This document shows positions 16,428 through 25,973 of a DNA stretch of 64,000 bases, piece after piece. Where the stretch lies: contig JBLNDT010000027.1 in the NCBI GenBank assembly GCA_050261915.1, positions 1 to 64,000 of the forward strand. Reading direction: 5' to 3'. The position numbers and the translations under genes were made by a program. Under the pieces are notes generated by a model. That model had not been told where the DNA came from and searched no databases. It worked only from the letters and a program-made list of their open reading frames with translations. The number at the start of each line of letters is the position of its first letter. Within the stretch, counting starts at the first letter, position 1. Origin of the DNA: UBA699 sp050261915 (lineage in GTDB: Bacteria > Bacillota > Clostridia > Clostridiales > Clostridiaceae).

Positions 16428-17621
16428 ATGTATATAAAAACACTTACTGTTTCAGGTCTTAATAACTACATAAAAAAAATAATGGATAATGATTTCATAC
16501 TTAACAATTCAAATGTAAGAGGTGAAATTTCAAATCTTAAACTCCACAGCAGCGGACACATGTATTTTTCTCTTAAGGATGCCTATAGTAAAATAAATTG
16601 TGTTATGTTTAAGGGCAGTGTTTCAAAACTTAAAATAATGCCTGAGGATGGGATGAATGTAATTGTTAAGGGGAGAGTGTCCCTTTATGAAAAAGAGGGC
16701 TCCTGTCAGTTCTACTGTGAAAACATGGAACTTGAAGGTTTAGGTGAGCTTTATACCGCCTTTGAAAAATTAAAAGAAAAGCTTCAATCCGAGGGATTGT
16801 TCAGCGAAACTCATAAAAAGGAAATACCAGCATTTGTGAAGAAAATTGGAGTTGTAACATCTCCTACTGGAGCTGCTATTCAAGATATAATAAATGTTAC
16901 CAGAAGAAGGAACAAAGGAGTTGATATACTCCTTTACCCTGCAAAGGTTCAAGGTATAGGATCTTCCAAGGAAATTGTACAGGGAATAGAATTCCTGGAC
17001 AAAACTGATGTGGACCTTATTATTATAGCTAGAGGAGGAGGCTCCATTGAAGAGCTTTGGTCATTTAATGATGAGGAGCTGGCCTATGCTGTTTTTGGTT
17101 CTAAGAAACCAATTATTTCAGGGGTGGGACATGAGGTGGACTTTACAATAGTTGATTTTGTAAGCGACAAAAGAGCTGCAACTCCATCCCAGGCTGCTGA
17201 AATTGCAGTGTTTGATCTTAATAAGGCAAATGAAAAATTAACATATATTAAAAGCAATATGGAAAAAAACATAAATAAAAGACTTACATATAACAAGAAT
17301 CAACTTGAAATTTTGAGAAGAAAAATAGAATTTATGAACCCTAAGGTTAAAATCGTAAATGAATACTCAAGGCTTTCAGAACTTAAAAACTCAATGGAAC
17401 GTCATATGAAGTTTAATTTACAAAAAGAAAAAGATCGTTTAGCAGCCCTAAATTCACTGCTTATGGCAAATAATCCTCTAAAGGTTTTAAATAAAGGTTA
17501 TGCCATTATTACAGATGATGAAAACAGGGTTATAAGTTCAATATCTGTTTTGAAAAATGTTGAAAAGGTTAATATAACCTTGAAGGATGGAAACATAAAA
17601 ACAAGCATAAAAACATTATAG
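16428..17621 (+). CDS. xseA: Exodeoxyribonuclease VII large subunit
   Basis: A 397-residue protein with an N-terminal OB fold (VRGEISNLKLHSSGHMYFSL) and a catalytic core bearing GVVTSPTGAAIQDI and RGGGSIEELWSFNDE, then GHEVDFTIVDFVSDKRAATPS. The enzyme degrades single-stranded DNA with XseB. A long coiled-coil lies before the C-terminus. Length is standard. It is 13 bp after nusB. Confidence 0.95.
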   Translation: MYIKTLTVSGLNNYIKKIMDNDFILNNSNVRGEISNLKLHSSGHMYFSLKDAYSKINCVMFKGSVSKLKIMPEDGMNVIVKGRVSLYEKEGSCQFYCENMELEGLGELYTAFEKLKEKLQSEGLFSETHKKEIPAFVKKIGVVTSPTGAAIQDIINVTRRRNKGVDILLYPAKVQGIGSSKEIVQGIEFLDKTDVDLIIIARGGGSIEELWSFNDEELAYAVFGSKKPIISGVGHEVDFTIVDFVSDKRAATPSQAAEIAVFDLNKANEKLTYIKSNMEKNINKRLTYNKNQLEILRRKIEFMNPKVKIVNEYSRLSELKNSMERHMKFNLQKEKDRLAALNSLLMANNPLKVLNKGYAIITDDENRVISSISVLKNVEKVNITLKDGNIKTSIKTL

Positions 17622-17634
17622 AGGAGGTCCTTAG

Positions 17635-17862
17635 GTGGCTAAGAAAAATGAATCCTATGAAGAACAGTTTGAAAAGCTGGAAAAGATTGTTGAAAGAATG
17701 GATAATGGAGAGCTTTCCCTTATGGATTCCATGAAAGATTATGAAGAAGGAATAAAGCTCTGCAACAAGCTTTTCAAAACCTTAAATGAAGCTGAAGGAA
17801 AGATAAAGGTAATATCTGAATCTAATGACGAGGTTGATTTTGAACCAAAGCCCCAGCAATAA
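17635..17862 (+). CDS. xseB: Exodeoxyribonuclease VII small subunit
   Basis: A 75-residue helical subunit with SYEEQFEKLEKIVERMDNGE and LSLMDSMKDYEEGIKL, hallmarks of XseB. It starts with GTG (17635), 14 bp after xseA, with GAGGAGG upstream. Partner of XseA. Confidence 0.94.
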   Translation: MAKKNESYEEQFEKLEKIVERMDNGELSLMDSMKDYEEGIKLCNKLFKTLNEAEGKIKVISESNDEVDFEPKPQQ

Positions 17863-17874
17863 AGAGGTGATAAT

Positions 17875-18762
17875 GTGGAAAAAAGCGAGATTTATCTTAA
17901 TTCAATTGTAAGTGATGTTAATAATTGGCTTGAAGGATATTTTAAGAATAAAGGTACGTATGAAAAATGCATATATGAAGCTATGGCCTACAGTCTTAAT
18001 GCAGGTGGAAAAAGAATAAGACCTGTTTTATTTCTTCTTGGGTTTTCTCTTATGGGCAAGGATTATAAAGATGTACTGCCCCTTGCTTGTGCCATAGAGA
18101 TGATACATACATATTCACTTATACATGATGATCTGCCAAGTATGGACAATGATGATCTAAGAAGAGGAAGACCAACAAACCACAAGGTTTTTGGAGAAGC
18201 CATAGCCATACTTGCCGGGGATGGCTTGTTAAATGAAGCTATGAACATAATGTTTAATTATTGCCTGGGAAATAATACCATTAATTCCATATCAGCCTGC
18301 AAAACTATAAGTGAAGCTGCAGGTGTGGATGGAATGATTGGCGGTCAGGTTATTGATATGGAAAGTGAAAACAAAAAGATATCATTAGAACAGCTTTACT
18401 GCATGCACAGTAAAAAAACCGGAGCACTTATAAAAGCTTCCATAGTTGCTGGTGCAACTGCTGCTAATGCAGATGAGGATACTCTTAAACTCCTAAGGAG
18501 TTATGGTGAAAAACTAGGCTTGGCCTTTCAGATAAAGGACGATATTTTAGATGTAACAGGGGATACAACTGTTATGGGTAAAATGGTAAAAAGTGATATT
18601 TCAAACAATAAGACCACATTCATAACTGAATATGGATTAGACAGGTGCCAGGAAATATGCAGCAGCCTTACTGAAGATTGTATGGAGAATTTATACAGTA
18701 TAAAAGGTGATACTGAGGCTATGGAGCATCTTACCCTTTACCTGTTGAACAGAGACCGCTAG
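17875..18762 (+). CDS. ispA: Farnesyl diphosphate synthase (polyprenyl synthetase)
   Basis: A 295-residue prenyltransferase joining isopentenyl units for undecaprenyl and quinone lipids. The first Asp-rich motif is HDDLPSMDNDDLRRG, the second QIKDDILD; GGKRIRP near the start binds isopentenyl diphosphate. The GTG start follows GAGGTGA. Placement between xseB and dxs is the usual isoprenoid cluster order. Confidence 0.93.
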   Translation: MEKSEIYLNSIVSDVNNWLEGYFKNKGTYEKCIYEAMAYSLNAGGKRIRPVLFLLGFSLMGKDYKDVLPLACAIEMIHTYSLIHDDLPSMDNDDLRRGRPTNHKVFGEAIAILAGDGLLNEAMNIMFNYCLGNNTINSISACKTISEAAGVDGMIGGQVIDMESENKKISLEQLYCMHSKKTGALIKASIVAGATAANADEDTLKLLRSYGEKLGLAFQIKDDILDVTGDTTVMGKMVKSDISNNKTTFITEYGLDRCQEICSSLTEDCMENLYSIKGDTEAMEHLTLYLLNRDR

Positions 18763-18783
18763 TAAAGAAACAGCGGTTTTTTC
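18755..18783 (+). terminator. Terminator at the end of ispA
   Basis: A six-bp stem (ACCGCT with AGCGGT) straddles the stop codon and is followed by six T. The stem is short but GC-rich. Confidence 0.65.
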
Positions 18784-18893
18784 AAGCCTTAAAATTTAAT
18801 TTTTTTATTTTGATTTTTTTGTATATTAATGCTACTATAATAATATATTTATGCAATAATATTAACAAATGTATAATGAGAAGGAATAAATAT

Positions 18894-20768
18894 ATGTATA
18901 AAACACTTAGTGACTATAAGAATGTAAATGATATGAAGCATTTAACTATAAATGAAAAAGAACATCTTGCAAATGATATAAGGAAATTTTTAATTGAAAA
19001 AGTATCAAAAACAGGCGGACATCTAGCATCCAACTTAGGAGTAGTAGAGCTTACCATAGCTTTATTCAGTGTACTGGATCTAGACAGAGATAAGCTCATA
19101 TGGGATGTTGGGCATCAATCATATGTGCATAAAATATTAACCGGGAGAAGTGATAAGTTTGATACTCTCCGCCAGTTCGACGGTCTAAGCGGTTTCCCAA
19201 AGAAAAGCGAAAGTAATTATGATTTTTTTGAAACTGGTCATAGCAGCACCTCCATATCTGCAGCCTTAGGTATGGCAACAGCAAGGGATTTAAAAGGAGC
19301 TAAGTATGAGGTGGCAGCTGTTATAGGGGATGGTGCTTTAACGGGAGGAATGGCTTTTGAGGCCTTAAATGACCTTGGTTATAGGAAGACAAAGGTTATT
19401 ATAATTTTAAATGACAACCAAATGTCTATTGCCAAAAACGTTGGTGGAATGTCCAGGTATTTAAGAAGGTTAAGAAGTAATCCTAAATATACTAAGTTAA
19501 AACAGGGAGTTAGATCCAGCCTTAAAAAGATTCCAAACATTGGTTCTGGAATGGCAAACACTTTAGAAAAACTTAAAAACGGAATCAAACAGATGGTGGT
19601 TCCTGGAATGCTTTTCGAGGATATGGGTATAAAATATATTGGGCCAGTGGATGGTCACAATTTTAAAGAGCTTAATCAGGCTTTGTACAATGCAAAAAAC
19701 ATGAAGGGACCTGTTATAGTTCATGTACTTACCAAGAAAGGGAAGGGTTATGAACATGCAGAAAAAAGCCCTGACAAATTTCATGGTATAGGACCCTTTG
19801 ACTGTGAAAGCGGTGAAATTGAATGCAGCAGCTGTACTACCTATTCAAAAGCCTTTGGTGATGCATTAATTAAATGTGCTTCTAAAAACCAAAATGTGGT
19901 GGCATTGACTGCAGCAATGAGAGATGGTACTGGTTTAAAGGAATACTCGGAAAGATTTCCAAATAGATTTTTCGATGTAGGTATTGCAGAGCAGCATGGG
20001 GTAACCCTTGCGGCTGGAATGGCGAATTCAGGGTTGAAGCCAGTGTTTGCTGTGTATTCAACCTTCCTTCAAAGGGCATATGACCAGATACTTCATGATG
20101 TTTGTATGCAGAAACTTCCAGTAATATTGGCTATTGACAGAGCTGGATTGGTTGGAGAGGATGGGGAAACCCATCAGGGTATATTCGATATATCATATTT
20201 ATCCAACATTCCAAACATGGTAATTACAGCTCCTAAATGTACTTCAGAAATGGAGTCAATGCTGGAGTGGGCTGTTAACAGCAATTTCCCTGTAGCCATA
20301 AGGTACCCAAGGGGTGGGGATAAAAATGATACTTCATTAAACCCAAAAATAAATTTTGAACTTGGAAAATGGGAAGTTATTAAGGATACGGGCAGTATTG
20401 CAATAATAGCAGTTGGAAGAATGGTACAGACAGCCCTTGATGCAAGCAATATGTTAGAAGCTGCAGGAATAAAATCCAAAGTAATAAACGGATGTTTTAT
20501 TAAGCCTATTGATAAAGAAATGATAAAAACCCTTGCCTTGGAAAATGAAGCAATTATTACTTTAGAGGATAACCTGATTATTGGTGGTTTTGGTGCCATG
20601 GTTTCAGAAGAGGCAAGGAGCATAAACAGCTCAATCAAAATAATGACCTTAGGATTTAAGGATGAGTTTATACCTCATGGCAGTGTGAACCTTTTGTTTA
20701 AGCAGTATGGCCTTGATGCAGAAGGTATATTTAATAGTATAATGGAATTAACCGGTAAAAAGGAGTAG
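18894..20768 (+). CDS. dxs: 1-deoxy-D-xylulose-5-phosphate synthase
   Basis: A 624-residue thiamine-diphosphate enzyme that condenses pyruvate with glyceraldehyde 3-phosphate, the entry step of the MEP pathway. Seen: GGHLASNLGVVELT, VWDVGHQSYVHK, the ThDP site GDGALTGGMAFEALN, LNDNQMSIA, and the transketolase domain GIAEQHGVTLAAGMA. The start at 18894 follows GAGAAGGA by seven bases; in-frame codons back to 18810 have no ribosome site. Length matches the family. Confidence 0.95.
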   Translation: MYKTLSDYKNVNDMKHLTINEKEHLANDIRKFLIEKVSKTGGHLASNLGVVELTIALFSVLDLDRDKLIWDVGHQSYVHKILTGRSDKFDTLRQFDGLSGFPKKSESNYDFFETGHSSTSISAALGMATARDLKGAKYEVAAVIGDGALTGGMAFEALNDLGYRKTKVIIILNDNQMSIAKNVGGMSRYLRRLRSNPKYTKLKQGVRSSLKKIPNIGSGMANTLEKLKNGIKQMVVPGMLFEDMGIKYIGPVDGHNFKELNQALYNAKNMKGPVIVHVLTKKGKGYEHAEKSPDKFHGIGPFDCESGEIECSSCTTYSKAFGDALIKCASKNQNVVALTAAMRDGTGLKEYSERFPNRFFDVGIAEQHGVTLAAGMANSGLKPVFAVYSTFLQRAYDQILHDVCMQKLPVILAIDRAGLVGEDGETHQGIFDISYLSNIPNMVITAPKCTSEMESMLEWAVNSNFPVAIRYPRGGDKNDTSLNPKINFELGKWEVIKDTGSIAIIAVGRMVQTALDASNMLEAAGIKSKVINGCFIKPIDKEMIKTLALENEAIITLEDNLIIGGFGAMVSEEARSINSSIKIMTLGFKDEFIPHGSVNLLFKQYGLDAEGIFNSIMELTGKKE

Positions 20769-20771
20769 ATT

Positions 20772-21590
20772 ATGACAGATTCAAAGGAGAGACTTGATGT
20801 TCTTCTGGTTAAAAAAGGTATATTTCAATCAAGAGAACGTGCTCAGGCAAGCATAATGGCTGGAGATGTTTTTGTTGATGGCAAGAGGGTAGACAAATGC
20901 GGTGAAAAGATAAAAGAAAGCTCTGAAATTACTTTTAAAGGACAGGAAATGCCCTATGTAAGCAGAGGGGGCCTAAAGCTTGAAAAAGCAATAAAAACAT
21001 TCAATATAAATTTGCAGGATAAAGTATGTATGGATATAGGAGCTTCCACTGGAGGTTTCACAGACTGTATGCTCCAAAATGGTGCTGCAAAGGTATTTTC
21101 CATTGATGTGGGCTATGGTCAGTTTGCATGGAAGCTTAGAACAGATCCAAGAGTAGTTTGCATGGAAAGAACAAATATAAGATATGTAACCTATGAGCAG
21201 CTAGGTGAAAAGGTGGATTTTGCAAGTATAGATGTATCTTTTATTTCACTTACAAAAGTAATACCGGTAGCTTTAAACCTTCTGAGTGAAAATGGGGAAA
21301 TAATGGCCCTTATAAAGCCTCAGTTTGAAGCTGGAAGGGAAAAGGTAGGAAAAAAAGGTGTGGTAAGAGAAAAGTCAACTCATCTGGAGGTGATTAAGAA
21401 AATATATGATTTTGTTACTGAACTTGAATGTAGTGTAATAAATGCAGACTATTCACCAATTAAAGGACCAGAAGGCAATATTGAATATTTAATTTATTTT
21501 ACCAAGAAAAAAGTCCCTGGATTGAATTTTGATGAAATAGCCCATGTGGTTGAAAAATCGCATGAAACTCTAAGCGGAGGCACACTATGA
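20772..21590 (+). CDS. tlyA: TlyA-family rRNA methyltransferase (S4 + FtsJ domains)
   Basis: A 272-residue protein with an N-terminal S4 RNA-binding domain (ERLDVLLVKKGIFQSRERAQ) and an FtsJ-like methyltransferase (CMDIGASTGGFTDCML, the SAM site). TlyA proteins 2'-O-methylate 16S and/or 23S rRNA; Firmicute members (YqxC) sit in this same cluster. It starts three bases after dxs with GGAG upstream and overlaps nadK by four bases. Confidence 0.9.
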   Translation: MTDSKERLDVLLVKKGIFQSRERAQASIMAGDVFVDGKRVDKCGEKIKESSEITFKGQEMPYVSRGGLKLEKAIKTFNINLQDKVCMDIGASTGGFTDCMLQNGAAKVFSIDVGYGQFAWKLRTDPRVVCMERTNIRYVTYEQLGEKVDFASIDVSFISLTKVIPVALNLLSENGEIMALIKPQFEAGREKVGKKGVVREKSTHLEVIKKIYDFVTELECSVINADYSPIKGPEGNIEYLIYFTKKKVPGLNFDEIAHVVEKSHETLSGGTL

Positions 21591-22459
21591 ATAGTATAGG
21601 ATTAAACGTTAATACTTTCAGAGATGTTGATGGCAAAAAAACAGATTCAGTAATAAAAAATATATTAAGCATTAATAAAAATGCCGATATAAAAATTTAT
21701 GAAAATTCAGAAGGTCTTGAGAATGAGAGCAGTTCAAAACTGGATGTGGTTATTGTTCTTGGTGGTGACGGAACGCTTTTAACTGCCGCCAGGAAGCTTG
21801 CCAGGCACAAAGTTCCAATCCTTGGAATCAATATAGGCCATCTTGGATTTTTAACGGAATGCGAATGCAAGGATTCAGCTGATGCAATTAAAAGACTTTT
21901 CAACGGTGAGTACAGAATTGAAGAACGCACCATGTTAAACTGCACCTTCGAACAAAATGGAGTAGTTGAAAACTTTAATGCTTTAAATGAAGTAGTGCTG
22001 TCTAAAGGAACTTTGGTAAAAATAATAAAGTATGACATTTACCTGGATAACAGCTTTTATGCAACCATGGTTTCAGACGGTGTTATGGTATCTACAGCAA
22101 CTGGTTCCACAGCATATAATATGGCCTGTGGAGGCCCATTAATCTATCCATTGCTTGATGTCTTATCAGTATCACCTATATGTCCCCACTCCATGAACAT
22201 TAGAACAATGGTGCTGCATAACCAGGTTAAAGTGGATATAGATTTAGGGAAAAACGATGAAAACGTTTTTTTAACCTTGGATGGTCAGGAATGGATGGAG
22301 CTCTATGAAGTGAGAAAGGTACATATTGAGAGCTCGGAACACAAATGCAGGCTCATGAGGCTTGATGGAAATAATTATTTTGAAGTATTAAGAAAGAAAA
22401 TAACCTATAGAACTAAGGAAGGCGAAGGAGAAGAAAATGAAAGTAACAAGACATGCTAA
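21587..22459 (+). CDS. nadK: NAD kinase
   Basis: A 290-residue ATP-NAD kinase producing NADP. The key motif VVLGGDGTLLTAARKL is at residues 55-70, followed by GINIGHLGFLTE and the substrate loop STATGSTAYNMACGGP. All family motifs are in place. The ATG overlaps the tlyA stop (ATGA). The C-terminus overlaps argR by 23 bp. Confidence 0.94.
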   Translation: MNSIGLNVNTFRDVDGKKTDSVIKNILSINKNADIKIYENSEGLENESSSKLDVVIVLGGDGTLLTAARKLARHKVPILGINIGHLGFLTECECKDSADAIKRLFNGEYRIEERTMLNCTFEQNGVVENFNALNEVVLSKGTLVKIIKYDIYLDNSFYATMVSDGVMVSTATGSTAYNMACGGPLIYPLLDVLSVSPICPHSMNIRTMVLHNQVKVDIDLGKNDENVFLTLDGQEWMELYEVRKVHIESSEHKCRLMRLDGNNYFEVLRKKITYRTKEGEGEENESNKTC

Positions 22460-22889
22460 AATTTTAGAAATAATAAACAACCATGACATTGAAACTCAGG
22501 AGGAACTGGCAGAGGAACTTAAGAAAAACGGTATGAATGTGACCCAGGCTACTGTTTCCAGGGATATAAAGGAGCTTAAGCTTATAAAGGTATTGTCTGA
22601 CAGCGGCAAGTACAAATATGCTACCATAATGCATACTGAAAGCTTACTTTCAAATAAACTTGTAAGCATTTTTTCACAAACTGTAATCCAGGTTGAGAGC
22701 ATAGACAATTTCATAATTTTAAGGACTATTTCCGGTTCTGCATCTGCAGCAGCAGAAGCAATTGATTCATTAAACTTTGATGGAATTGCAGGCACCATAG
22801 CAGGAGATAATACTATTTTTGTATTGGCAAGAAGTGTAGAAAAAGCCCAGATAATAACTCAAAAAATGAAAAAAATGATAAGTGAATAA
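22437..22889 (+). CDS. argR: Arginine repressor ArgR/AhrC
   Basis: A 150-residue hexameric regulator of arginine genes. The N-terminal winged helix contains TQEELAEELKKNGMNVTQA followed by TVSRDIKEL. The C-terminal arginine-binding domain ends GTIAGDNTIFVLAR. The ribosome site GAAGGAGAAG lies in nadK, so translation is coupled. In Firmicutes it commonly sits between nadK and recN, as here. Confidence 0.94.
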   Translation: MKVTRHAKILEIINNHDIETQEELAEELKKNGMNVTQATVSRDIKELKLIKVLSDSGKYKYATIMHTESLLSNKLVSIFSQTVIQVESIDNFIILRTISGSASAAAEAIDSLNFDGIAGTIAGDNTIFVLARSVEKAQIITQKMKKMISE

Positions 22890-24593
22890 ATGCTGCTTCA
22901 ATTAAATATAAAAAATTTTGCTTTAATTGAAAGTTTAAGCATATCTTTTGACAAGGGCTTTAATGTATTTTCAGGCGAAACAGGTGCGGGAAAATCTATA
23001 CTCATAGATGCCATAAATTATGTGCTTGGAAGCAAGTTTAATAAGGATTTTATAAGAACCGGAGAAAACAAAACCTTTGTGGAAGCGGTTTTCACTATTG
23101 AAAACGAAAAAACAATGTCCATTTTAAATGAACTTGGTATAGAATATGAAGATATGATAATAATAGAAAGAGAAACCTTTCAATCTGGAAAAAGCATAAT
23201 TAAAGTAAATGGCAGGTCTATGCTTGTATCAAATTTAAAAAAGCTAACCTCAAATTTACTAGACATCCATGGACAGCATGAAAATCAAAATATGCTGGAT
23301 TCCTCAAATCACATACATTATTTAGACTATTTCGGGGAAGATAGTATTAAATGTGAACTAGATAAATACACAATCACATATAAAAGTATGAATGATGTAA
23401 AAACAAAAATAAATGAACTGTCAGGCACTCAGGGGGACAATGAAAAGCTTGTGGATTTTATCAAGTATCAAATTGATGAAATAAAAAGTGCAAAGCTAAT
23501 TGTTGGTGAGGAAGAGAATCTCCAAAGTCAGATTTCAATATTAACCAATTCAGAAAAAATCGGCAGTATATTGAATAACTCCTATAGTATCTTATATGAG
23601 GGAACTAATGAAGCGACCTCGGTTTTCGATACCTTAGGCACTGTTATCAGGGACATAAAAACAATTGAAGGAACCCATGAAACCCTCAAAAACATTTCAG
23701 AGGAGCTTCAGAATATTTATTACTCCCTAGAAGGAGCAATTGAAGAAATCAGAAGTTTCAAAGAAGATATATATTATGATGAAAATGAATTGGAACAGAT
23801 GAACAGCAGGCTCTTTCAAATCAGCGGCCTTAAGAAAAAATACGGCAAAAGCATAAAGGAAATACTGGAGTATCTTGATAAGGCATCTATACAGTATGAT
23901 GAACTTGTAAACAGAACAGAGATTATTGAAAAACTTAAAAATCAAGAAAAAGAGCTTCAGGAAATTCTAAATAAACAGGCACAGGTTATTCATAAAATAA
24001 GATGTGACTCAGCTGCTCTTTTGGAAAAGCGAATAAAGAATGAACTTAATTATATAGGTCTTGAAAAGAGCATATTTAAAATTGAAATTGCTGCAACAGA
24101 TAAATTTACTCCTATTGGCTTTGATAAAGTTCAATTTATGATCTCAACAAATCCAGGGGAACCTCCAAAACCGTTGGAAAAAGTAGTATCTGGAGGAGAA
24201 CTTTCAAGGATAATGCTAGCTTTAAAAACGGTATTTGTTGATAAGGATAATATCTCTACAGTAATATTTGATGAAATAGACACAGGAATAAGCGGGAGGA
24301 TAGCTCAAAGTGTATCGGAAAAAATGTATATTGTTTCTGTAAACCGCCAGGTATTTTGTGTAACTCACCTGCCGCAGATTGCTGCCATGTCTGATACTCA
24401 TTACTGTATAACAAAAGAAGTAGAAGGTGGAAAAACCTATACAAAGGTAACACTCCTAGATAAACCAGGCAAGGAAGCCGAAATTGCAAAAATGACTGGA
24501 GGAGCCAAGGTTACCAATACCACACTGGAAAATGCAAGAGAGTTAATTTATCTGGCAAATATTAAAAAAAATGGTTTAATGGAAAAATTATAA
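22890..24593 (+). CDS. recN: DNA repair protein RecN
   Basis: A 567-residue SMC-like ATPase for double-strand break repair. Walker A FSGETGAGKSILIDAI is near residue 30, a long coiled coil occupies the middle, and the ABC signature KVVSGGELSRIMLA and Walker B TVIFDEIDTGISG follow. The start directly follows the argR stop and lacks a strong ribosome site, suggesting coupling. It ends at a terminator. Functionally it may cooperate with the Ku/ligase pair at 36500-38235, though they represent separate repair routes. Confidence 0.95.
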   Translation: MLLQLNIKNFALIESLSISFDKGFNVFSGETGAGKSILIDAINYVLGSKFNKDFIRTGENKTFVEAVFTIENEKTMSILNELGIEYEDMIIIERETFQSGKSIIKVNGRSMLVSNLKKLTSNLLDIHGQHENQNMLDSSNHIHYLDYFGEDSIKCELDKYTITYKSMNDVKTKINELSGTQGDNEKLVDFIKYQIDEIKSAKLIVGEEENLQSQISILTNSEKIGSILNNSYSILYEGTNEATSVFDTLGTVIRDIKTIEGTHETLKNISEELQNIYYSLEGAIEEIRSFKEDIYYDENELEQMNSRLFQISGLKKKYGKSIKEILEYLDKASIQYDELVNRTEIIEKLKNQEKELQEILNKQAQVIHKIRCDSAALLEKRIKNELNYIGLEKSIFKIEIAATDKFTPIGFDKVQFMISTNPGEPPKPLEKVVSGGELSRIMLALKTVFVDKDNISTVIFDEIDTGISGRIAQSVSEKMYIVSVNRQVFCVTHLPQIAAMSDTHYCITKEVEGGKTYTKVTLLDKPGKEAEIAKMTGGAKVTNTTLENARELIYLANIKKNGLMEKL

Positions 24594-24598
24594 TGAAG

Positions 24599-24620
24599 AA
24601 GCTGCATTGCAGCTTTTTTT
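24599..24620 (+). terminator. Rho-independent terminator after recN
   Basis: A seven-bp stem AAGCTGC/GCAGCTT with a three-base loop is followed by T-run. Confidence 0.85.
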
Positions 24621-24732
24621 GTTAACAAAATATAAAAGTATTTACTTTACATGAAACTATACAACAGCATAATAAAACTGTTAAAAGGGGAACTTAATTT
24701 AAAGAAATCCAATATGACAGGAGGAAAAAAAC

Positions 24733-25869
24733 ATGAGAAAACAAAAATTCAACCTGCTATGCTGGATATTGATTCCTGTTTTGTTTATCGGTTTAATTGC
24801 TCATTATAAAGTTGTTGTTTCTGCGGATATATTTGCCAGCAAAGGTAAGAGCGTTAGTTTTAGCAAGATTTTAGCAAATAGTAACACTGAAAATATTGGA
24901 AATACAATCAATGAATCAAACCAAAATGTAGTCCTATATCCTGGAGGTCAACCTATTGGAGTTAGGATTAATACAAAGGGTGTTTTGGTTGTTGCACTTT
25001 CAGATCTTGAAACTGGAGGCAATAAGGTAGCAAGCCCAGGCTCTATGGGAGGCATTGAAATTGGTGACAGCATTTTAAGCATTAACGGAGAGTATATAAT
25101 AAGTTCCGAACAAGTGGCTTCAATAGTAAACAGTTTACAAAACAATATTATTAAAGTTGAGATCGAAAGAAGAGGAGAAAGGTTAACAAAAGAAGTAAAA
25201 CCTGTAAAAAGTGATGAAGGACCTTACAAAATAGGTTTGTGGGTAAGAGACTCAACAGCAGGAATAGGCACATTAACCTTTTATGAAGAAAAATCAGGAA
25301 TATTTGCAGCACTTGGTCACCCTATAACAGATATGGATACTGGAACAATTTTAAGTGTAAATTCAGGAGAAATATTATCATCTTCAATTAATTCAGTTAT
25401 AAAAGGAGCTAAAGGCAATCCGGGTGAATTAAAGGGAACCTTTGCAAATGAAAATTTAATTCTTGGAACAATAAATAAAAATACTAAATGTGGAATAGTA
25501 GGAAAAACTGATAAAAAATTAATTAATAAACAAAGTCAACCAATGAAAGCAGCAAAGATATCTGAAATAAAAGAAGGACCGGCCCAAATTCTTACAACAG
25601 TGGACGGTGAAGAGCCAAAGCTATACGAAATTAAGGTTCAGAAGTTATTTAACCAAAATGCTCCTGATTCTAAAAGCATGCTGATTTGTATTACAGATCA
25701 AGAATTACTTGAAAAAACTGGAGGTATAGTGCAGGGTATGAGTGGAAGTCCTATTATTCAAGATGGAAAAATAATAGGAGCTGTTACCCATGTGCTTATA
25801 AATAAACCAGATGTTGGCTATGGAGTTTATATAGAATGGATGCTTAAGGAGGCAAATATTCAGCAATAA
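24733..25869 (+). CDS. spoIVB: SpoIVB serine peptidase (S55)
   Basis: A 378-residue forespore signalling protease that triggers sigma-K activation in Bacillus. An N-terminal membrane anchor (residues 8-30) precedes a PDZ domain (SPGSMGGIEIGDSILSINGE) and the S55 catalytic domain. The His region is AALGHPITDMDTG and the nucleophile is in GMSGSPIIQDG. AGGAGG lies nine bases upstream. Direct neighbour of spo0A, as in most spore formers. Confidence 0.95.
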   Translation: MRKQKFNLLCWILIPVLFIGLIAHYKVVVSADIFASKGKSVSFSKILANSNTENIGNTINESNQNVVLYPGGQPIGVRINTKGVLVVALSDLETGGNKVASPGSMGGIEIGDSILSINGEYIISSEQVASIVNSLQNNIIKVEIERRGERLTKEVKPVKSDEGPYKIGLWVRDSTAGIGTLTFYEEKSGIFAALGHPITDMDTGTILSVNSGEILSSSINSVIKGAKGNPGELKGTFANENLILGTINKNTKCGIVGKTDKKLINKQSQPMKAAKISEIKEGPAQILTTVDGEEPKLYEIKVQKLFNQNAPDSKSMLICITDQELLEKTGGIVQGMSGSPIIQDGKIIGAVTHVLINKPDVGYGVYIEWMLKEANIQQ

Positions 25870-25907
25870 AATTATTTAGAAAATTTTTACTTTTTTCATT
25901 AAAAAAA

Positions 25908-25936
25908 GAAGGAATTAAATTAGTTTTGTCGAATTG
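25908..25936 (+). promoter_or_regulatory. Sigma-H-like promoter overlapping a 0A box
   Basis: GAAGGAATT and GTCGAATTG are separated by 11 bp, closely matching the sigma-H consensus RnAGGAWWW-N11/12-RnnGAATWW. TTTTGTCGAA at the -10 side contains TGTCGAA (25927-25933), the Spo0A-binding 0A box. This resembles the autoregulated Ps promoter of spo0A in Bacillus. It also argues that translation starts at 25974 rather than the ATG at 25944, which lies near the expected transcript start. Confidence 0.78.
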
Positions 25937-25973
25937 TTAAGATATGGGAATTAATAATGAAAGGAAGTTAAAA

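Noticed and set aside
18809..18841. Sigma-A promoter before dxs
   Set aside because: TTGATT and TATAAT are 20 bp apart, too far for a confident call.
24640..24680. Sigma-G promoter before spoIVB
   Set aside because: CATAATA fits the -10, but no acceptable -35 lies 15-16 bp upstream.
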